Shown: piece after piece, positions 12,796 to 25,404 of the stretch
Numbering within the stretch: position 1 is the first letter of the stretch
Layout of the letters: each line of letters begins with the position of its first letter
From: Pseudisothecium myosuroides
Lineage: Eukaryota > Streptophyta > Bryopsida > Hypnales > Lembophyllaceae
Assembly (NCBI GenBank): GCA_951799445.1
Contig: OX637288.1
Location: forward strand, 11,472,501-11,536,500
Length of the DNA: 64,000 bases
Reading direction: 5' to 3'
The notes under the pieces: model-generated
What the model saw: the letters and a program-made list of their open reading frames with translations, nothing else
Databases searched by the model: none
Told to the model about the DNA's origin: nothing
Made by a program: the position numbers and the translations under genes

Positions 12796-14212
12796 TAATT
12801 TTAAGTGAACATGATTTCTTCAGGTAAGAATTTCTTTCCCAAACTTTGGTGGGGATTCTGTTTGTCTCCTTCATTGCATGAGTACGTTTTGGTTATTTTC
12901 TCTGGCTGGTCGTGGAACCTTTCTTAGCTTTTCGGCCTCTAGTGAATTGGGCATCCTCTGTTTTCACCAAATTCATTCTAACGGCTGCAGGATTCCCTTG
13001 GAGGCAAGAGTAGGACGGTTATGGATCATGCAAAGCCAGTTGGATCAAAGGTAATATTCTGACGTTTTTGAATGTGGTTCTGCTGCTGTTTGCGAATTGG
13101 ATTCATTTATTATGTGGCCATTTTGTAAACATTTCTTAGCATTTGGTAAACATTGCAATGAAACTTTATAAGTTGTCGTAGTAAGCAATGGTATGAAGCC
13201 TTAATGTTTTGTTTTGTGTTCAGTAGAGATCTTTCATCAATAGCCGCAGCAGCTAAAAATTTGATATTCGATTTGATCCTTCTCTGAATAAATGCTCTCT
13301 GGATACTGGTAAAGCATCCATCCACGTCGAATTTCTTTTGTTTAGGTCCGGCGTTTTAGTCCTATTTCGACGTTTACAGTTCGCCCAAGATTGTTTTTCT
13401 TGTTCATTGAAGCTGTTGAATGTAATATGTTGTTAGTATCTCAATTCAGGAGATTGGATTTTGGCAAGTTTTCTCAACGTTATGTGACTGGCTCGTACTA
13501 AGTTACGGGGCTTTCTTAAATCATTATTTCCAGTGTGTTACAAGTGAAGTCCGAGACATGAATGATCTGATCCTGAAGTCACCTTAGTAGAGCCTTCATA
13601 TAGCTATACGGTAGCATATGTTATATTCAGCTCCCACAACAATGTTTGTAGCACAGTCTAAACGTTACGGGTGTCACTAAATGTGATTCTAACATGCAAT
13701 GAAGATTTTTCACAAATCTCGACTTAGGAAATTGAGGGTCTCTCCTACTGAAACAGCCATGATGGATGTGCAACGGGAGGTGAATTGATTCAGCCTTGTA
13801 ATGGAATGTATTTAGGTTATGACATTTTCTATGGTCCATTGGTCTGACAGGGTTGTATAACTGAGGGTGCCCTTCTGTGTCCGACAAGGTTAGAGCTCTT
13901 CACGAATTCTCAATGGATGCATATATTGATGAAAATATTCCTCGATGCAATGCAGTGCAATTGATCAATGCAACGGTTTCAGTAGATTCGTATATTAGAG
14001 GGTGGGCGGATCTTTGAAGGTTGCAAAACATCTTGTGCATGAAGTATGAGGCTTTTGGGAAAAAAGTAATGTGTGTCAAATTTTATGGCTGACACACTTC
14101 TCTATTTTGGGTAAGGTTGTCACGTGTTTTGAATTTTTCATTTGCCTACCTTTGGTTTGGAGATTATAGGACTACCCATTTGCGAACCATTGTGTGACGG
14201 TTGTCGCCATTG

Positions 14213-14311
14213 TACAGATCTACCATGAATAGCATTCGCCCTCTGAAACCAGAATCATGTACCTATGTGTACGGATCTACCATGAATTGCATTCGACCTC
14301 CGAAACCACTT
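14213..14311. repeat. Two-copy tandem duplication (~57-bp period)
   Basis: GATCTACCATGAAT-GCATTCG-CCTC-GAAACCA occurs twice, near 14216 and 14273, with a few substitutions. Confidence 0.7.
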
Positions 14312-15489
14312 TGATGGATGTATTGAGAGAGGTATTGGTTTTTCTGTGGCCCAACTGGAGCATTTGAATGTGATAATGAGCAGCCCGTCGTTAGGATCAG
14401 TCGGAAAGTTTTGATTAGAATCTAATTTCACCTGTTTTCTAACTTCATTAGTCTGGAATCCTTTAGTCTAGCGTAAGTTAATTGATTGGCCACTTCTCTA
14501 TATATCGATTGCATTGAAAGTCTTACAAGTTTAGCACCGTACCTGATAGTGCTCATTGATCTGCAGGGAACCCTAAACCTAAAACTTTGAAGGTACCAGG
14601 ACGAGCCAGCACAAACACTTCAGTGTTTCATAGAGGGGGGGCATACAGGCAATTTTGGTATCTCGAGACGGTAAGCAGCTTTACCAAATCATTTGACATC
14701 GAGAGCTCATACTAGGTTTTGGAGCAGAAGAACCAGGAGGCCTAGAACTTGATCGCTAAATTTTATGTAGTGGCTGTTGTGTGAAACCTTCTTATGATAT
14801 CCTTGAAATCTGCCCAAAATCCCCAGACGAGATGTTTCACCTGTGCCAAACAAATAAACAGTCTTTGTGCATGATTTTCTATTATTGGATATTTTGAACA
14901 TTTTTGGCAATTTGTAGCTTGATTTCTTCTGGTTCTTATAAGTTCGAACATATTCTAACTTAAGCTTTGTTTGCAACCAGTTGAAGGTGCTTAATTTGCC
15001 AGAGAGGGTTAAAAAGGTATTTGAGGAAGTAAGTTGTACTGAACCTTGTCAACTGGAGATACGAAATCTGCTGATTCTTGTGCATCTTTAGTCATATGAT
15101 ATTTGTTGCCCCTGTCTTGTTTTGTGAGTTGGAGTTTCTTTCGCTTTTGTGGTCAGTCCATTTGTATCTATTGGTTAAAATTGAAGATGGTGTAGGTTGC
15201 TGTGAACAGGGCCTGAAACAAGTGCTTCAGTTGGAAGATTATTGAAAGGAGAAGTTTTTGAAGATTCTGAGTTGTAGTGATAAAGAATTGGTAGCTGTTC
15301 TTGGCGACTTTGCAGTGGAGCTGCAGTGCAGGATGCAAATTAGCAAATGTGCAGGATGGAAGTGCAGGTTGCAAAGTAGCAAATGTCTTTTTTTTTTTAT
15401 TTGATTAATAATCAATTTGTTTTTGGCAGTGTTGCCTCCATATAAGCACTATGTCTATTCCTTATTAGCACTGAGTTTTTCACAGATTC

Positions 15490-15665
15490 ATCCATTCAGC
15501 AATTAACTCATCCAAATATTTGCACCCTAATTTCATCTATCCCACAAACTTGTCATCCAAACAACAATATTTCATCCAAGAATTGTCATCCATTCAAGAA
15601 TTGTCATCCATCCAAAATGGATTGCATCCAAAAAATTGTCATTCGATTGACATTTTTTCATCCGT
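15490..15665. repeat. Degenerate TCATCCA-rich tandem region
   Basis: Many imperfect units of the form TCATCCAa..ATTG, including two near-identical copies of AAGAATTGTCATCCATTCAA. Just upstream, at 15325-15385, a duplicated GCAGGaTGCAAAtTAGCAAATG motif is also present. Confidence 0.6.
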
Positions 15666-15976
15666 AGTGGGTTCAAGAATTCGTAATACCCGGGGTGAAG
15701 TTACCATGGGATTGGTCCGCAATGACCTTAAACTATTTGGGTGATAACCAAGTGGTAGGGACATCCGTTGGAATCCATGAGGTTCCTGATTCCATTCCCC
15801 ATGTTGACGTTGCTTGTTGCTCATATACGGGGCTCTTCGTGTTGGCGCACGAGAAGTTGGTTTATCCCTCCACTTGGTCTTGACGGGGATTAGATCCATG
15901 GATTGCCATGGCTATGTCAGATCTGTCCGAGCTGCAGACCTCAAAGGTCATATGTTTCAAAAATAAATAAATAAAT
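15666..15976 (+). mobile_element. SINE-like retroposon with (AAATA)n tail
   Basis: The stretch ends in CATATGTTTCAAAAATAAAT followed by further AAAT units. Its last ~45 bp recur at 37809-37864, where the copy is bounded by target duplications, so this 3' end belongs to a retroposing family. A weak B-box-like GGTTCAAGAATTC lies near 15668. I could not find a clear target duplication around this copy, and the 5' limit is approximate. Confidence 0.45.
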
Positions 15977-16111
15977 TACAATGTTTTTTTTGTGGGAGGG
16001 GGGTATTTGAAAATATCCCCTTTTAGTGTACTGAAGGGAAGTTTATACCCCCAATATTGACCTCCTAGTCTCCTTGTGGTAGCTAGGCACTTCTTTTTTG
16101 ACCCAAGCGTG

Positions 16112-17035
16112 TTAACCCCTAAAGTACCAAAGTCCCCTCGAGGGACACTTCAGATTTCGAGCAGGCCCGTGTGGCCTGAAATTTTGATCCAATTTTTTGA
16201 AACTTTTTTTGAAGATAGGGAATCACATTAGCTTTCTAAAAATATAATTTTTTTCAATTGGTGCCCGGGAGCAAAAGTTATGCCATCCTAAAGCAAAAAA
16301 GCAGTTCGGCGGGCAGAAAAAAAAAACACAAAAAAAAGGTTTTTATTTTTTTAATTTTTTTCCCTCAAAGATCATGTTTCTGTCTACATTTGAAGCTTTG
16401 ATTCATTCTATTTGGACTAATAATGAGAAAGTTATGGACAATCTTGTTTTTTGGGCAATTTAAGCATCTTCAAAAAAACTAGCTTATAGAATTCATTTTT
16501 GAATGCAATTTTCAATTTTTTTCAATTTTTTTTTGACAAGGTCAAGTTTGTTTCCAAGAACAATCCCACCACTGGGATTATATTTTATAAATTCCACCTA
16601 AGAGCTATTAACAATTTAGTGTTTCGTTCAATTTTGAACCTACTTCTATTTACCAATTTTTTTATATGTGAAAATCAAGGTTTGACATTCTGAAATTTTT
16701 TTCCCCGACTCTCAATTCAAATGCTCAACATAATAAATTACAACTTTTTGTTGTGTAGTGCAAAAAAAATCCACAAATGGCCGTCAAAGTCATCTGAAAT
16801 TGCAGGAAACAGTTCAAAAAAACTTTTTTTTCCAACTTTGAATGCTAATATCTTCCAATCGGAACGGTCAAATGTCTTGAAATTTTTACCACATAATTTG
16901 AGACAAGTGAAGTACAAGATCCTACGGTTAGATTCTTAAAAAAAAGTTTTTTTGGATTTAGGGAGTGATCGCAGCAGAAATGGCAGTTTTCAGTGGTTCC
17001 AGAGCCAGAAAATGCCTTGGTATTTTAGGGGTTAA
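16112..17035 (+). mobile_element. TTAA-flanked miniature element, family A
   Basis: Termini are TTAACCCCTAAAGTACC on the left and its inverted form (CCTTGGTATTTTAGGGGTTAA, last 19 bases) on the right. The 924-bp interior is AT-rich with no transposase. Its interior matches the degenerate copies at ~47.0-47.9 and ~60.1-61.04 kb, and its right part shares GAAATGGCAGTTTT with family B. Confidence 0.8.
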
Positions 17036-19441
17036 GGAAACACACTGCAAAGGTTTCCGTCAGGATGAGAGGCTGAAACTAGGCACTTTTAGTGTCATTT
17101 CACAATGAAGCAAGTCAGGCTTTGGCATGTAGCCAGGGAATGAACAACACTTTGACAAAAGTTAGTTTCAGTCATGAGAATTCCAGTCAATTTCTGGTTA
17201 GCGTCCACCAACCCTGAAGACTAAACTGCAGTCATGAGAGCTCAGACTCGCCCACTGTCTTGTTTTCACAATTATACATACGTATCATCAGGTGCTCATG
17301 AAAGTTGCCAATGATCCAGTCATGTGGATGGGCACAAGACATTGAACAACTCAGTACGTATTCCATTGACTTGCTTGTAGCCACTTTCATTTCATGTTTG
17401 GTAAGCGCACCTAATTAACTAGCTGTGATCGACCTTTATCCAAAAGAGATCGATTCCGAAGGACTCGACCTTGCTACTGAATGACTAACTTAGCTAGAAT
17501 GGCAACAAGCTGAACATGAAAAGCTAAGACTGAAAGGTTTAGGAAGCCGACGTATGAAACTTATTCCAACTTGCAAAAGATCTACAACTTACTGATTTTT
17601 GGTACACCTACATCGATCAGTAGTACATCTACACTTCAATGCTTTGAAGATTTGTAGTGTACGCTTATATATGAAGTCCGATTGAAGAAGATCCTGTGAG
17701 TTTGCATTATTTTTTTTCCATGCTTGCACCAGAATTGTGCACAAGGATAAGAAACAAGCTGGTGCGTACTTCAAGTTTAGCTCTGAAGTGTGCAGAGGAA
17801 TGAGAAACGAGCTGGTGTGGGGATGATGATGATGATGGATGCATTTATGGGAAAGTTGTATTGAATGTCACCTACGCAACTACCGCAACCAAAAAGCTCA
17901 GCAATCCTACTACATACGAGTATATACGAGACTCAGGGCACCCTTTGACTACCTGGCATTCTAGCTGACGGATTGAGAGTTGCTCAACATGTAGAAGCAA
18001 TTTTGTCGAGATTTTGATTCATTGGACCTTGATTGCAGTTGATGAATCATCACCACTTTGGCAAGCCTTCAAATTAAATGACTCAGGTCCGCCACTTCAT
18101 AGAAGAAGAACACAACATCAGCTGAAGCAATCCTGAGCAAAGAGTCACATTGTTGGGAGGAGTTTCAAACTAAGGTAACTATATGCACCTAATTGCAATT
18201 ATGTTGCAACTGTCAACCTGGACAAATTTTTCCTAACTATGCATCAGGAACTTCAAGGCATGTGAACATGGTGCCACAATGGTGCATTGAAATGCAATTA
18301 AGTTAGTTTGGTGCCAACCTCTGTACCAACCTAGTATGGATAAAATGACACTAAAATGACCTATATGCAGGCTTTGGTGTCAAAATGGCACCAAAACAAT
18401 TTGGCCCAACTTTTCTGATGTGAACATGAAAGTCTTTCGTTAATCTTGAGTACGTACCTCTGTAGATTGCTTGAAAGGCCAAACAATAAAATCTGACCAA
18501 AAAGCTGGGCAACTATGCTCTACCAATTTGTTGTCAGTGTCTTCACCAACTGGCATTCCAAGGAAATCTGATGTTGATAGTTGCTCAATATGTGTTTGGA
18601 TGAGAGCTATTTATTGCTGCATGCTGGAGTGCAGCAGAACAACAAGTAGGTTAACCCCAAATGATCCAAGTGACCATTTTCTAGTTGTTGCCCCCTTTTT
18701 TTTGAGCTGTCCTTTCTCAACTTTTGAAGTTCTTTTCAAATAAAAATCATTTCTAATGGACTCTAATATGAATCCACTGGCGCTAGTTTTATCAAATTCT
18801 GAGATAAACTACGCCTTGTGGAATTTCTCAAAGTTAAGTGGTGTAGTGTAGTTTACAATTCATTATTTTGAACTTAGTATGGGCATGGACTAAAAAGTCA
18901 GCCAACTAATGTGATTCTTGCCCACCATAATTTTTTAATTCAATTTTTCTTATTTAAAAAAAATCAAAAGTCTACATGGTTTAGTTTGCTACAACATTTC
19001 TAACATTGGAATTTGCATTATTAAAGTCTATGATTAGATTTTTTAGTAATTTAATTTTTCTATCATCTTGTTCATCCAAACATATGATGATTATTTAAAG
19101 GATAAAAATCAAGTTAATATTGCTGATTTATTTCCTATATGTTTTCTATTCAATTTATTGCCATAGTATCAAATTCCTCAAGTGCAAAAAAAATTCTTCA
19201 AAACATTTCAAAGCTGAACCTTCTCACTGGAGAAGGTTTGAAAAATCGTGTTGCCATATTTTGTACATTTAATTTACTCTTGAAGATGCTTAGGAAGTAG
19301 GATATGAAAATTGGTCAAGAAATAGTTATAAAATTTGGTACAAGAACCTCTTGCTAGAAGCTGAAAAACAAACTACAAATTCATCCATTCCACCTTACTT
19401 TCAAGATGAATTGTTTTTTTTGGCAACTTTGCTCAAAGCGC
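17036..19441. other. Gene-poor stretch, no clear feature
   Basis: Base composition is more balanced at 17.0-18.5 kb than in the flanks, but no convincing exon chain or protein is visible. A short GATGAT run occurs near 17823. At about 18652 there is TTAACCCCAAATGATCC, which looks like the left end of another TTAA element; I found no partner end. Confidence 0.4.
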
Positions 19442-20014
19442 TTAACCCCTAAAGGACCGGGGGTGTCTAGATTTCCAAAGTTGTGAAGATCTATTATAAA
19501 ATGCAATTCATAATAATATTTTAATGATGACTTCCAAACAATAGTTGTAAGTATGATTTATAGATCACATCCATATGGTTAAATCAACAATTACACAAAC
19601 AAATATTTTACAATAAAATTTGAAACTAGAAATTGAAAATTGATTCTAAAATCAATTGTAGATTGAAAACTTACGATTTAAGAAGAAAAAAAAATTCTAT
19701 GAGGTCAAAATGCTAAGTTCTAATCACAATGATTTTTGAGGATTTTTATTTTAGTTTTTGATTCAAGTCGTTTTTGAAGGGTCATTTTTTGAACTGAAAA
19801 AGTTACTTTTTGAGGCTAGACCTTCCGAAACCCTTTGAATTATAGTATTTTTGCAAAGCAAAATCTTCATAATCTGAACCGTACAAATGTTAAAGAACTA
19901 ATACAAGAATCTTAAAAAAAATTGATGGATGAAAAAATGCATTTTGGTGAGTTTGGAATGTGTTTCCGTTCATTCATTGTTCAAAATCTGCACTCATGGT
20001 CCTTAAGGGGTTAA
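19442..20014 (+). mobile_element. TTAA-flanked miniature element, family D
   Basis: 573 bp, TTAACCCCTAAAGGACC at the left and GGTCCTTAAGGGGTTAA at the right. It is co-linear with 54716-55289 along its whole length and, inverted, with 23283-23863. No open reading frame of note. Confidence 0.85.
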
Positions 20015-21778
20015 GATGTTTTAGAGATTAATTGTCTTCAAAGATACATAAGAGGAGTTTAAACAAACCATCATTTGAAAATTCACTCTAATATTGGTAT
20101 TTAACCTTAATGTTTGTTATTAATATGTCTTTTAATTATGCTGTGAACTTTTGAAGAGCTATTGTGTATTCAAGGCATTACACTTGAAAAAAATGACACC
20201 TCTTATTGGTTAAAGCTAAAATGCCCAAGGCCTTTTTTGAACATCGTGGAGTTGATTCAAAACTAAACAAAAGTCAAAGTTTTAATTAGTTTTATCAATT
20301 TAAAAAAAATTGTAACAATGTAAATTTAAATTAGACATATTATAGATCACATAGAAAAAGAAAACACAATAAAGAATATCACTCATGATTAAGAAGGTGC
20401 TAAAAATAGGAAAGTGATTTGAAGGCTTTCAATCCACTTTTTACATGTAAAATTTAAATTGTGGTCATGAAAAAAAATAAAAGGCTGAACTCAAGGCTAA
20501 AGAACACAACATGTATAATCATAATCAATTTATGACTTGGTTTTCAATCTCTTTTCCAACGACAGTCCCTAAAAAAAATTCTTATGTTGTTTTCAAGTGC
20601 ATAGAGGCACATAATACATTTTAGACAATTAATATAACTAGACAACATTCCCCTCCAATCTCAATACTTCATTGTAATGAGGTTAATTTCATCCCTCTCA
20701 AGGTTAACAATCTAATACCACAAATGACAAAAATTGTTCAAAGATTGATTTTGAGGGGTCACGTAAAAACAAAAATTGCACCTATTCATTCAATAATTGA
20801 AATGTTTTTTTGACTAACTACCTTTATGATAGATTTCTTTGTTTTTGTGTTAATATAATGTAGGGTGCTCTAAAAAGGCCCTTGTTCCAGAATCGACCAC
20901 TAGTACATAGATACATTTATCTTTCTTCAATGTAGCAATAGTGTACATTTTAGGGGGAGGGCGGTTTGAGTGCCCTTTGCATTTCAACTTCAAAAATTTG
21001 TAACTAATTCCACAAAGGTCCAAAAAATATGAAAAGACTTGGGTTAGATGCCAATTCCATTTTCCTTCCTAGAGCAAAAATTTATTGAAAATTGTTTCAA
21101 GGAGTTTAGCTAGCTTCCCCCAAATGCAATCAACTCTTAAAAGGCATACTACCTTAAGATAAACCAGCCCACAACAAGCAAACTGCTTAATGCAAACACC
21201 AAGAAAATCACGCATTATAGTCTTTCGTCAACCCATGGTAGACTTTTTCTAATAAAAGAGATTAGGACTTCATTAGGTTGGGTTAGTGCCCAAAATCAAT
21301 GCTTTGGGTGATGGTGATGGAGTTATTAGTGATTGCTTTAGAAACTTTTACCTTTTGAGTATAAATTCATCATAAGCAATGATTTTTTTATTCCTTCATG
21401 TTGTGGCCACGTTAGGAAATATTGTGAGATATTGCTTTAGGTGGTAAGATGACCATCATGGGTACACTTTTAGGTGGTTTTGGAGTAGTCTAGAGACAAT
21501 TTTGGATCAATTGGGCAACACACTTCAAAAATTCATAACAAAATTATATTTTGTCAAAAAAATAAAATTTCAATTGCTCTCTCAATACCTCACGTTTGTC
21601 TTTACATGAAAAAAAATTAGATTTTTTCAAAATGTCAATAAGGCAAATAGGCCATTCTGCCTGTCACAGGCTGGTTTACCTTATATGCCCTTTTGATGTG
21701 AATGTACGTTCGCGATGAAGAGTGATGGTGGGGATCACATTGAAAGCCACCACTTGCTTTAACTTACCTGTAAGTTTA
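20015..21778. other. AT-rich intergenic DNA with a family C repeat end
   Basis: No gene seen. 20940-21157 matches parts of 27310-27501 and 45040-45200 and ends in GGCATACTACCTTAA (TTAA at 21154-21157), the right terminus of repeat family C. The left end of this copy is not identifiable. Confidence 0.5.
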
Positions 21779-23282
21779 GAGCATCGCCACAGCTGCTCCA
21801 AATCTGGCTCAGAACCGGGGAGTGGCCGGGCCCAGACGATTTTATTGCCCCACAGCACGCATGCAGACTCACCCAAAATGTCCGGCCACTTCAAGTTTTT
21901 AAGAGGGGCCGAGCGAATAGGAATTTTTTGGCGCGGCTCACCATGGCATTTGACTTACATTTTACCCTGACATCAAGGTACCGACCCCCCAGCTGGCAAT
22001 CAAATTAAACTTAAAGAATTTCAGTGCTCTGAAATTCCCTTCGTTTGTGTGAAACAAATTGAAGAAAATAATTTCGGCCACAACAAATATTCATTTACTT
22101 GTGCCTATCAAATTGGATTGAAAGTGCATTCAGCTTTTGTTGCATTTCGAGTGAGAAGAGTAGATCATTATATACACATGGGGTGGTAGGAGGTAGAACA
22201 AACAATGTGGAATAAGTAAATTAGATGGAGTAGGAACTCAATCACTCATAGTTTATTCAAATGTAGGAATTGTGTTAAAAGTAGAATTTCAGACCTCATT
22301 TAGGCGTAGTAGAATATTTTTTTTCAAAAAACTTTGAACTAAGAAAAGTTGTCAAATCAATCTAACTTTCATCTCCAAAAATCTGTTTGAGATTTCGAGT
22401 CTCCAATCAAAAGTTATGGACAAATTTCTATTCTTCAATCATGTCACTAGCTTAATCACTCAATGCTTCATGATTTTATGCAAGGCTCTAAACCAATTTA
22501 TGTCGAGATGGAAAGATATAAAAACTTACATGAACAAAGAATTTTGTTTGAAATTATGTGAGCCAAAATTAGTTTTGCCTCAAAAGTTCCAAATTTGCAC
22601 TCCCTCTTCTATCAAGCTTTCTTAGAGCTTATCAATGTTTAGTATGCATGTTTCATGGAGAATTTTGTTTTCATACTCAACTTGTAATCCAATTTTTAAA
22701 TGGTGAATAATGTAAGTGTATTTAATTACAACATTTATCCTAAATCACCATAATAAATTATTGCCTAAAATTTAGTACAATTGATGAAGGTAATATACAC
22801 TATAAAAAACAAGATAGTATAGGATTGGTTTTTATAAATATATAATTAGAGTTCTCCAAACTTATTGTTTTTTCTAATATGTATTTTAAAAGGTATCTTC
22901 TAATTAAAGTAAATTGAAATCTTCTTTCAATTTCTTGCAAGATATAATAATATTAATTATTCATAGATGATCTTTTGGAACATAAAAGGAGTATTTACCT
23001 TAAAAATTCTTTAGCTAGGTATATTTTCCTTAGTTCCCTATTTAGTATTGATGGCTCATAATATAAATGTATTTTGAAATTTTGCTTTATTATTATAAAA
23101 CTTATCAGAGTGGACATTAATTACAAGATAGCTTGTCAAATAGATACATTGCAACACCATTAGTTAAAAGTTAAAAAATTTAGCTTTTGTCTTGTATCAT
23201 ACAAAAGTGAGTTCACACTATATGTTGGAATATTGAAATCTCAAGGAATGAATCTTGATTTTAAAAGAGTTGTCAACTTATT

Positions 23283-23685
23283 TTAACCCCTTAAGGACGA
23301 GACAATCACATTTCAAACAATGGATGAACACAAACACATTCCAAGCATACAAAATTGGAGTTTTTATGTCCATCAATATTTTTGAAGATTCTTGTATTAG
23401 TTCTTTAACATTTATATAGTATAGATTTTGAAGACCTTGCTTTGCAAGCATTCTATAATTCAAAGGATACTAGTAGATTTGGCTTAAAAAATAACTTTTT
23501 TAGTTTAAAAAATGATTAAAAAGATAAAATAAGAATCTTCAAAAATTACTAAGAAATTAGAATTTAACATTTTGAATTTAAAGGAAAAAAATTCTTGTAA
23601 AAATCAATCTACAATCAATTTTAGAAAGAAGCTTTAATTTTGACTTCTAATTACATTGGAAAATAGTGCGGTTTGAGTTCTACCA

Positions 23686-23745
<60 letters not shown>

Positions 23746-23863
23746 ATATGGATCATATTTTACAACTATTGTTTGAGTCATCATTAAATTCTTCTAAATT
23801 ACATTTATAACACATCTTCACAATTTTGGAAATATAGACTATCCTTTGTCCTTAAGGGGTTAA
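23283..23863 (-). mobile_element. TTAA-flanked family D element nested in the 3.6-kb element
   Basis: Ends TTAACCCCTTAAGGAC and GTCCTTAAGGGGTTAA. Its interior is the reverse complement of 19442-20014. It lies between the arms of the Harbinger-like element. A TG/TA microsatellite has expanded inside it. Confidence 0.8.
23686..23742. repeat. (TG)n(TA)n microsatellite
   Basis: About seven TG units run into more than twenty TA units, inside the nested TTAA element. The related copies at 19.4 and 54.7 kb lack it. Confidence 0.95.
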
Positions 23864-24349
23864 AGAAAAGTCATGTTTTATTAAATCTTAAATTTAATAA
23901 TGGTTTAAATAACAGACAAAATGGATGGATTGTTGATTAGATATGAGATGAAATACCTACTTGACTAATTTATATGAAGAAGGTGTTTTCATATCTAAAC
24001 AAAGATATAGTGTATAAATACAATATGTTCCAATACAAGTAACCTTAAATCCTCACATGAGCATAAGGTTTTCCTATTTATTCAATGTTTTCTTTACACC
24101 TAGATTGTATTATGAAGAATCTCATATTTAAATTGAAGTACTATTTTGATACAGATATTCTTTCTCAATATAAAAATTGGTATATATGTTATGGTTTCAA
24201 TATTATGAAAGTTAAAGAATGCTTCCATCATGTGGCTATTGACTGAATAGTGGGGTATAATTTTCTAACAAATTGCCTAATATGCCATTTGATTATATTA
24301 AATTCAATTGGTATTTCTTGTAATGCACACTGAACATTGCATTTTAAAG

Positions 24350-24830
24350 CAATCTCAATCAAGCATACCAATTTCAAATTTAGAAACTAAAAGCTCTATT
24401 TGTATTGAGCTTTTAAGGTATATTTCACGATTTTACACTATAATTGATTGAACACCATCGATGGTAAATTTCAAGATCCAATTACAAAGAAAAGTAGGAA
24501 ACATCTATCTGTACATCTTTTATTTCAAAATAAATCTCAAAGATAATTCAAAATTTATAGTATAGAGAATTCAATGTTAGAGTGTGGCATATTAAGTTTT
24601 GTAAAATAGATATCTATGTATCCTAACTAGATTTTAGCTAATTAGTTGTATAATTACACTCCACACTACTACTAGTCTTGTACTTCTACGTTGGAAAAAT
24701 TAGACATTGGTCACAAATTCAACAACATCTCCAACCAAATTACCAAACAATAGTATTAGTATTCATTTGAAAAACTTGACAATATAGTCACTTTGTCAAT
24801 TGGAAGTTATAGACAAATTTTAAAGAGAAT
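24350..24830. mobile_element. Diverged Tc1/mariner-like element remnant
   Basis: Co-linear weak matches to the interior of the element at 52628-53485: CAATCTCAATCAA...CAAATTTAGAAACTAAAA, ATAATTGATTGAA, then GAGAATTCAATGT followed by a related A/T-rich core. The terminal repeats are gone. Confidence 0.45.
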
Positions 24831-25404
24831 GTTTGAAAATGTAAAAAACAATTCCCTTCCAACCCCACTCTGAAGTTTGTCCATAACTTTTGATTGGAGA
24901 CTCGAAATCTCAAACGGATTTTTGGAGATGAAAGTTAGATTGATTTACAAACTTTTCTTAGTTCAAAGTTTTTTGGAAAAAGTTATTCTACTATGCCTAA
25001 ATGAGGTCTGAAATTCTACTTTTAACACAATTCCTATTTTTGAATAAACTAGAAATGGTTGAGCTTCTACTCCAATTCTAATTTACTTATCCCACATTGT
25101 TTGTTCTACTTCCTACCACCCCATGTGTATATAGTGAGCTTCACTTCTAATCCAATATCTCAAAAACAAGATTGAAGTGTTTGAGAAGCAATGAAAGTTT
25201 CATCTTGAAGCACTAAAAATTGATTTTCCTGAAGTTTAATTTCAAAGCTAGCGGAAACTCTTTTTATCGGATATCCTATTTGGCGCCACTGTCTAGTGCA
25301 TCAGCCGTGGGGCAAAGGGTGAGCGGTGAAGCTCCAGTCTTAATGTCAACTCACCAAAGCTGCACTTGGCGCGCCTCCTTGGTGAGTCTGCCGTGGCGAT
25401 GCCC

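Larger units (their letters stand above)
12700..15028 (+). ncRNA. Possible spliced non-coding transcript with a first-exon hairpin
   Basis: A chain of exon-like blocks with good splice signals lies on the plus strand: a block ending at 12823 (CAG, then GTAAGAA), then 12991-13050 (after CTGCAG, before GTAATA), 14567-14670 (after CTGCAG, before GTAAGC) and 14981-15028 (after CAACCAG, before GTAAGT). Joining them does not preserve a reading frame: GGAACCC at the start of the third block soon meets a stop in two of three phases. A non-coding transcript or a decayed gene therefore fits better than a protein gene. The second block reads DSLGGKSRTVM in one frame, reminiscent of a kinesin motor motif, so kinesin-gene debris is an alternative. 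A 34-bp stem lies in the first block. Expression is unproven. Confidence 0.3.
21779..25404. mobile_element. PIF/Harbinger-like non-autonomous element with long inverted arms
   Basis: Left end GAGCATCGCCACAGC and right end complement GGGCATCGCCACGGC, each bordered by TTA (21776-21778 and 25405-25407). The 3-bp TTA duplication is what PIF/Harbinger elements make. Arms of roughly 600 bp (about 21.8-22.43 and 24.87-25.40 kb) are imperfect inverted copies, for example CACATGGGGTGGTAGGAGG against CCTACCACCCCATGTG. The middle carries a nested TTAA element and mariner-like debris. No transposase is visible, so it would depend on one supplied elsewhere. Confidence 0.7.
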
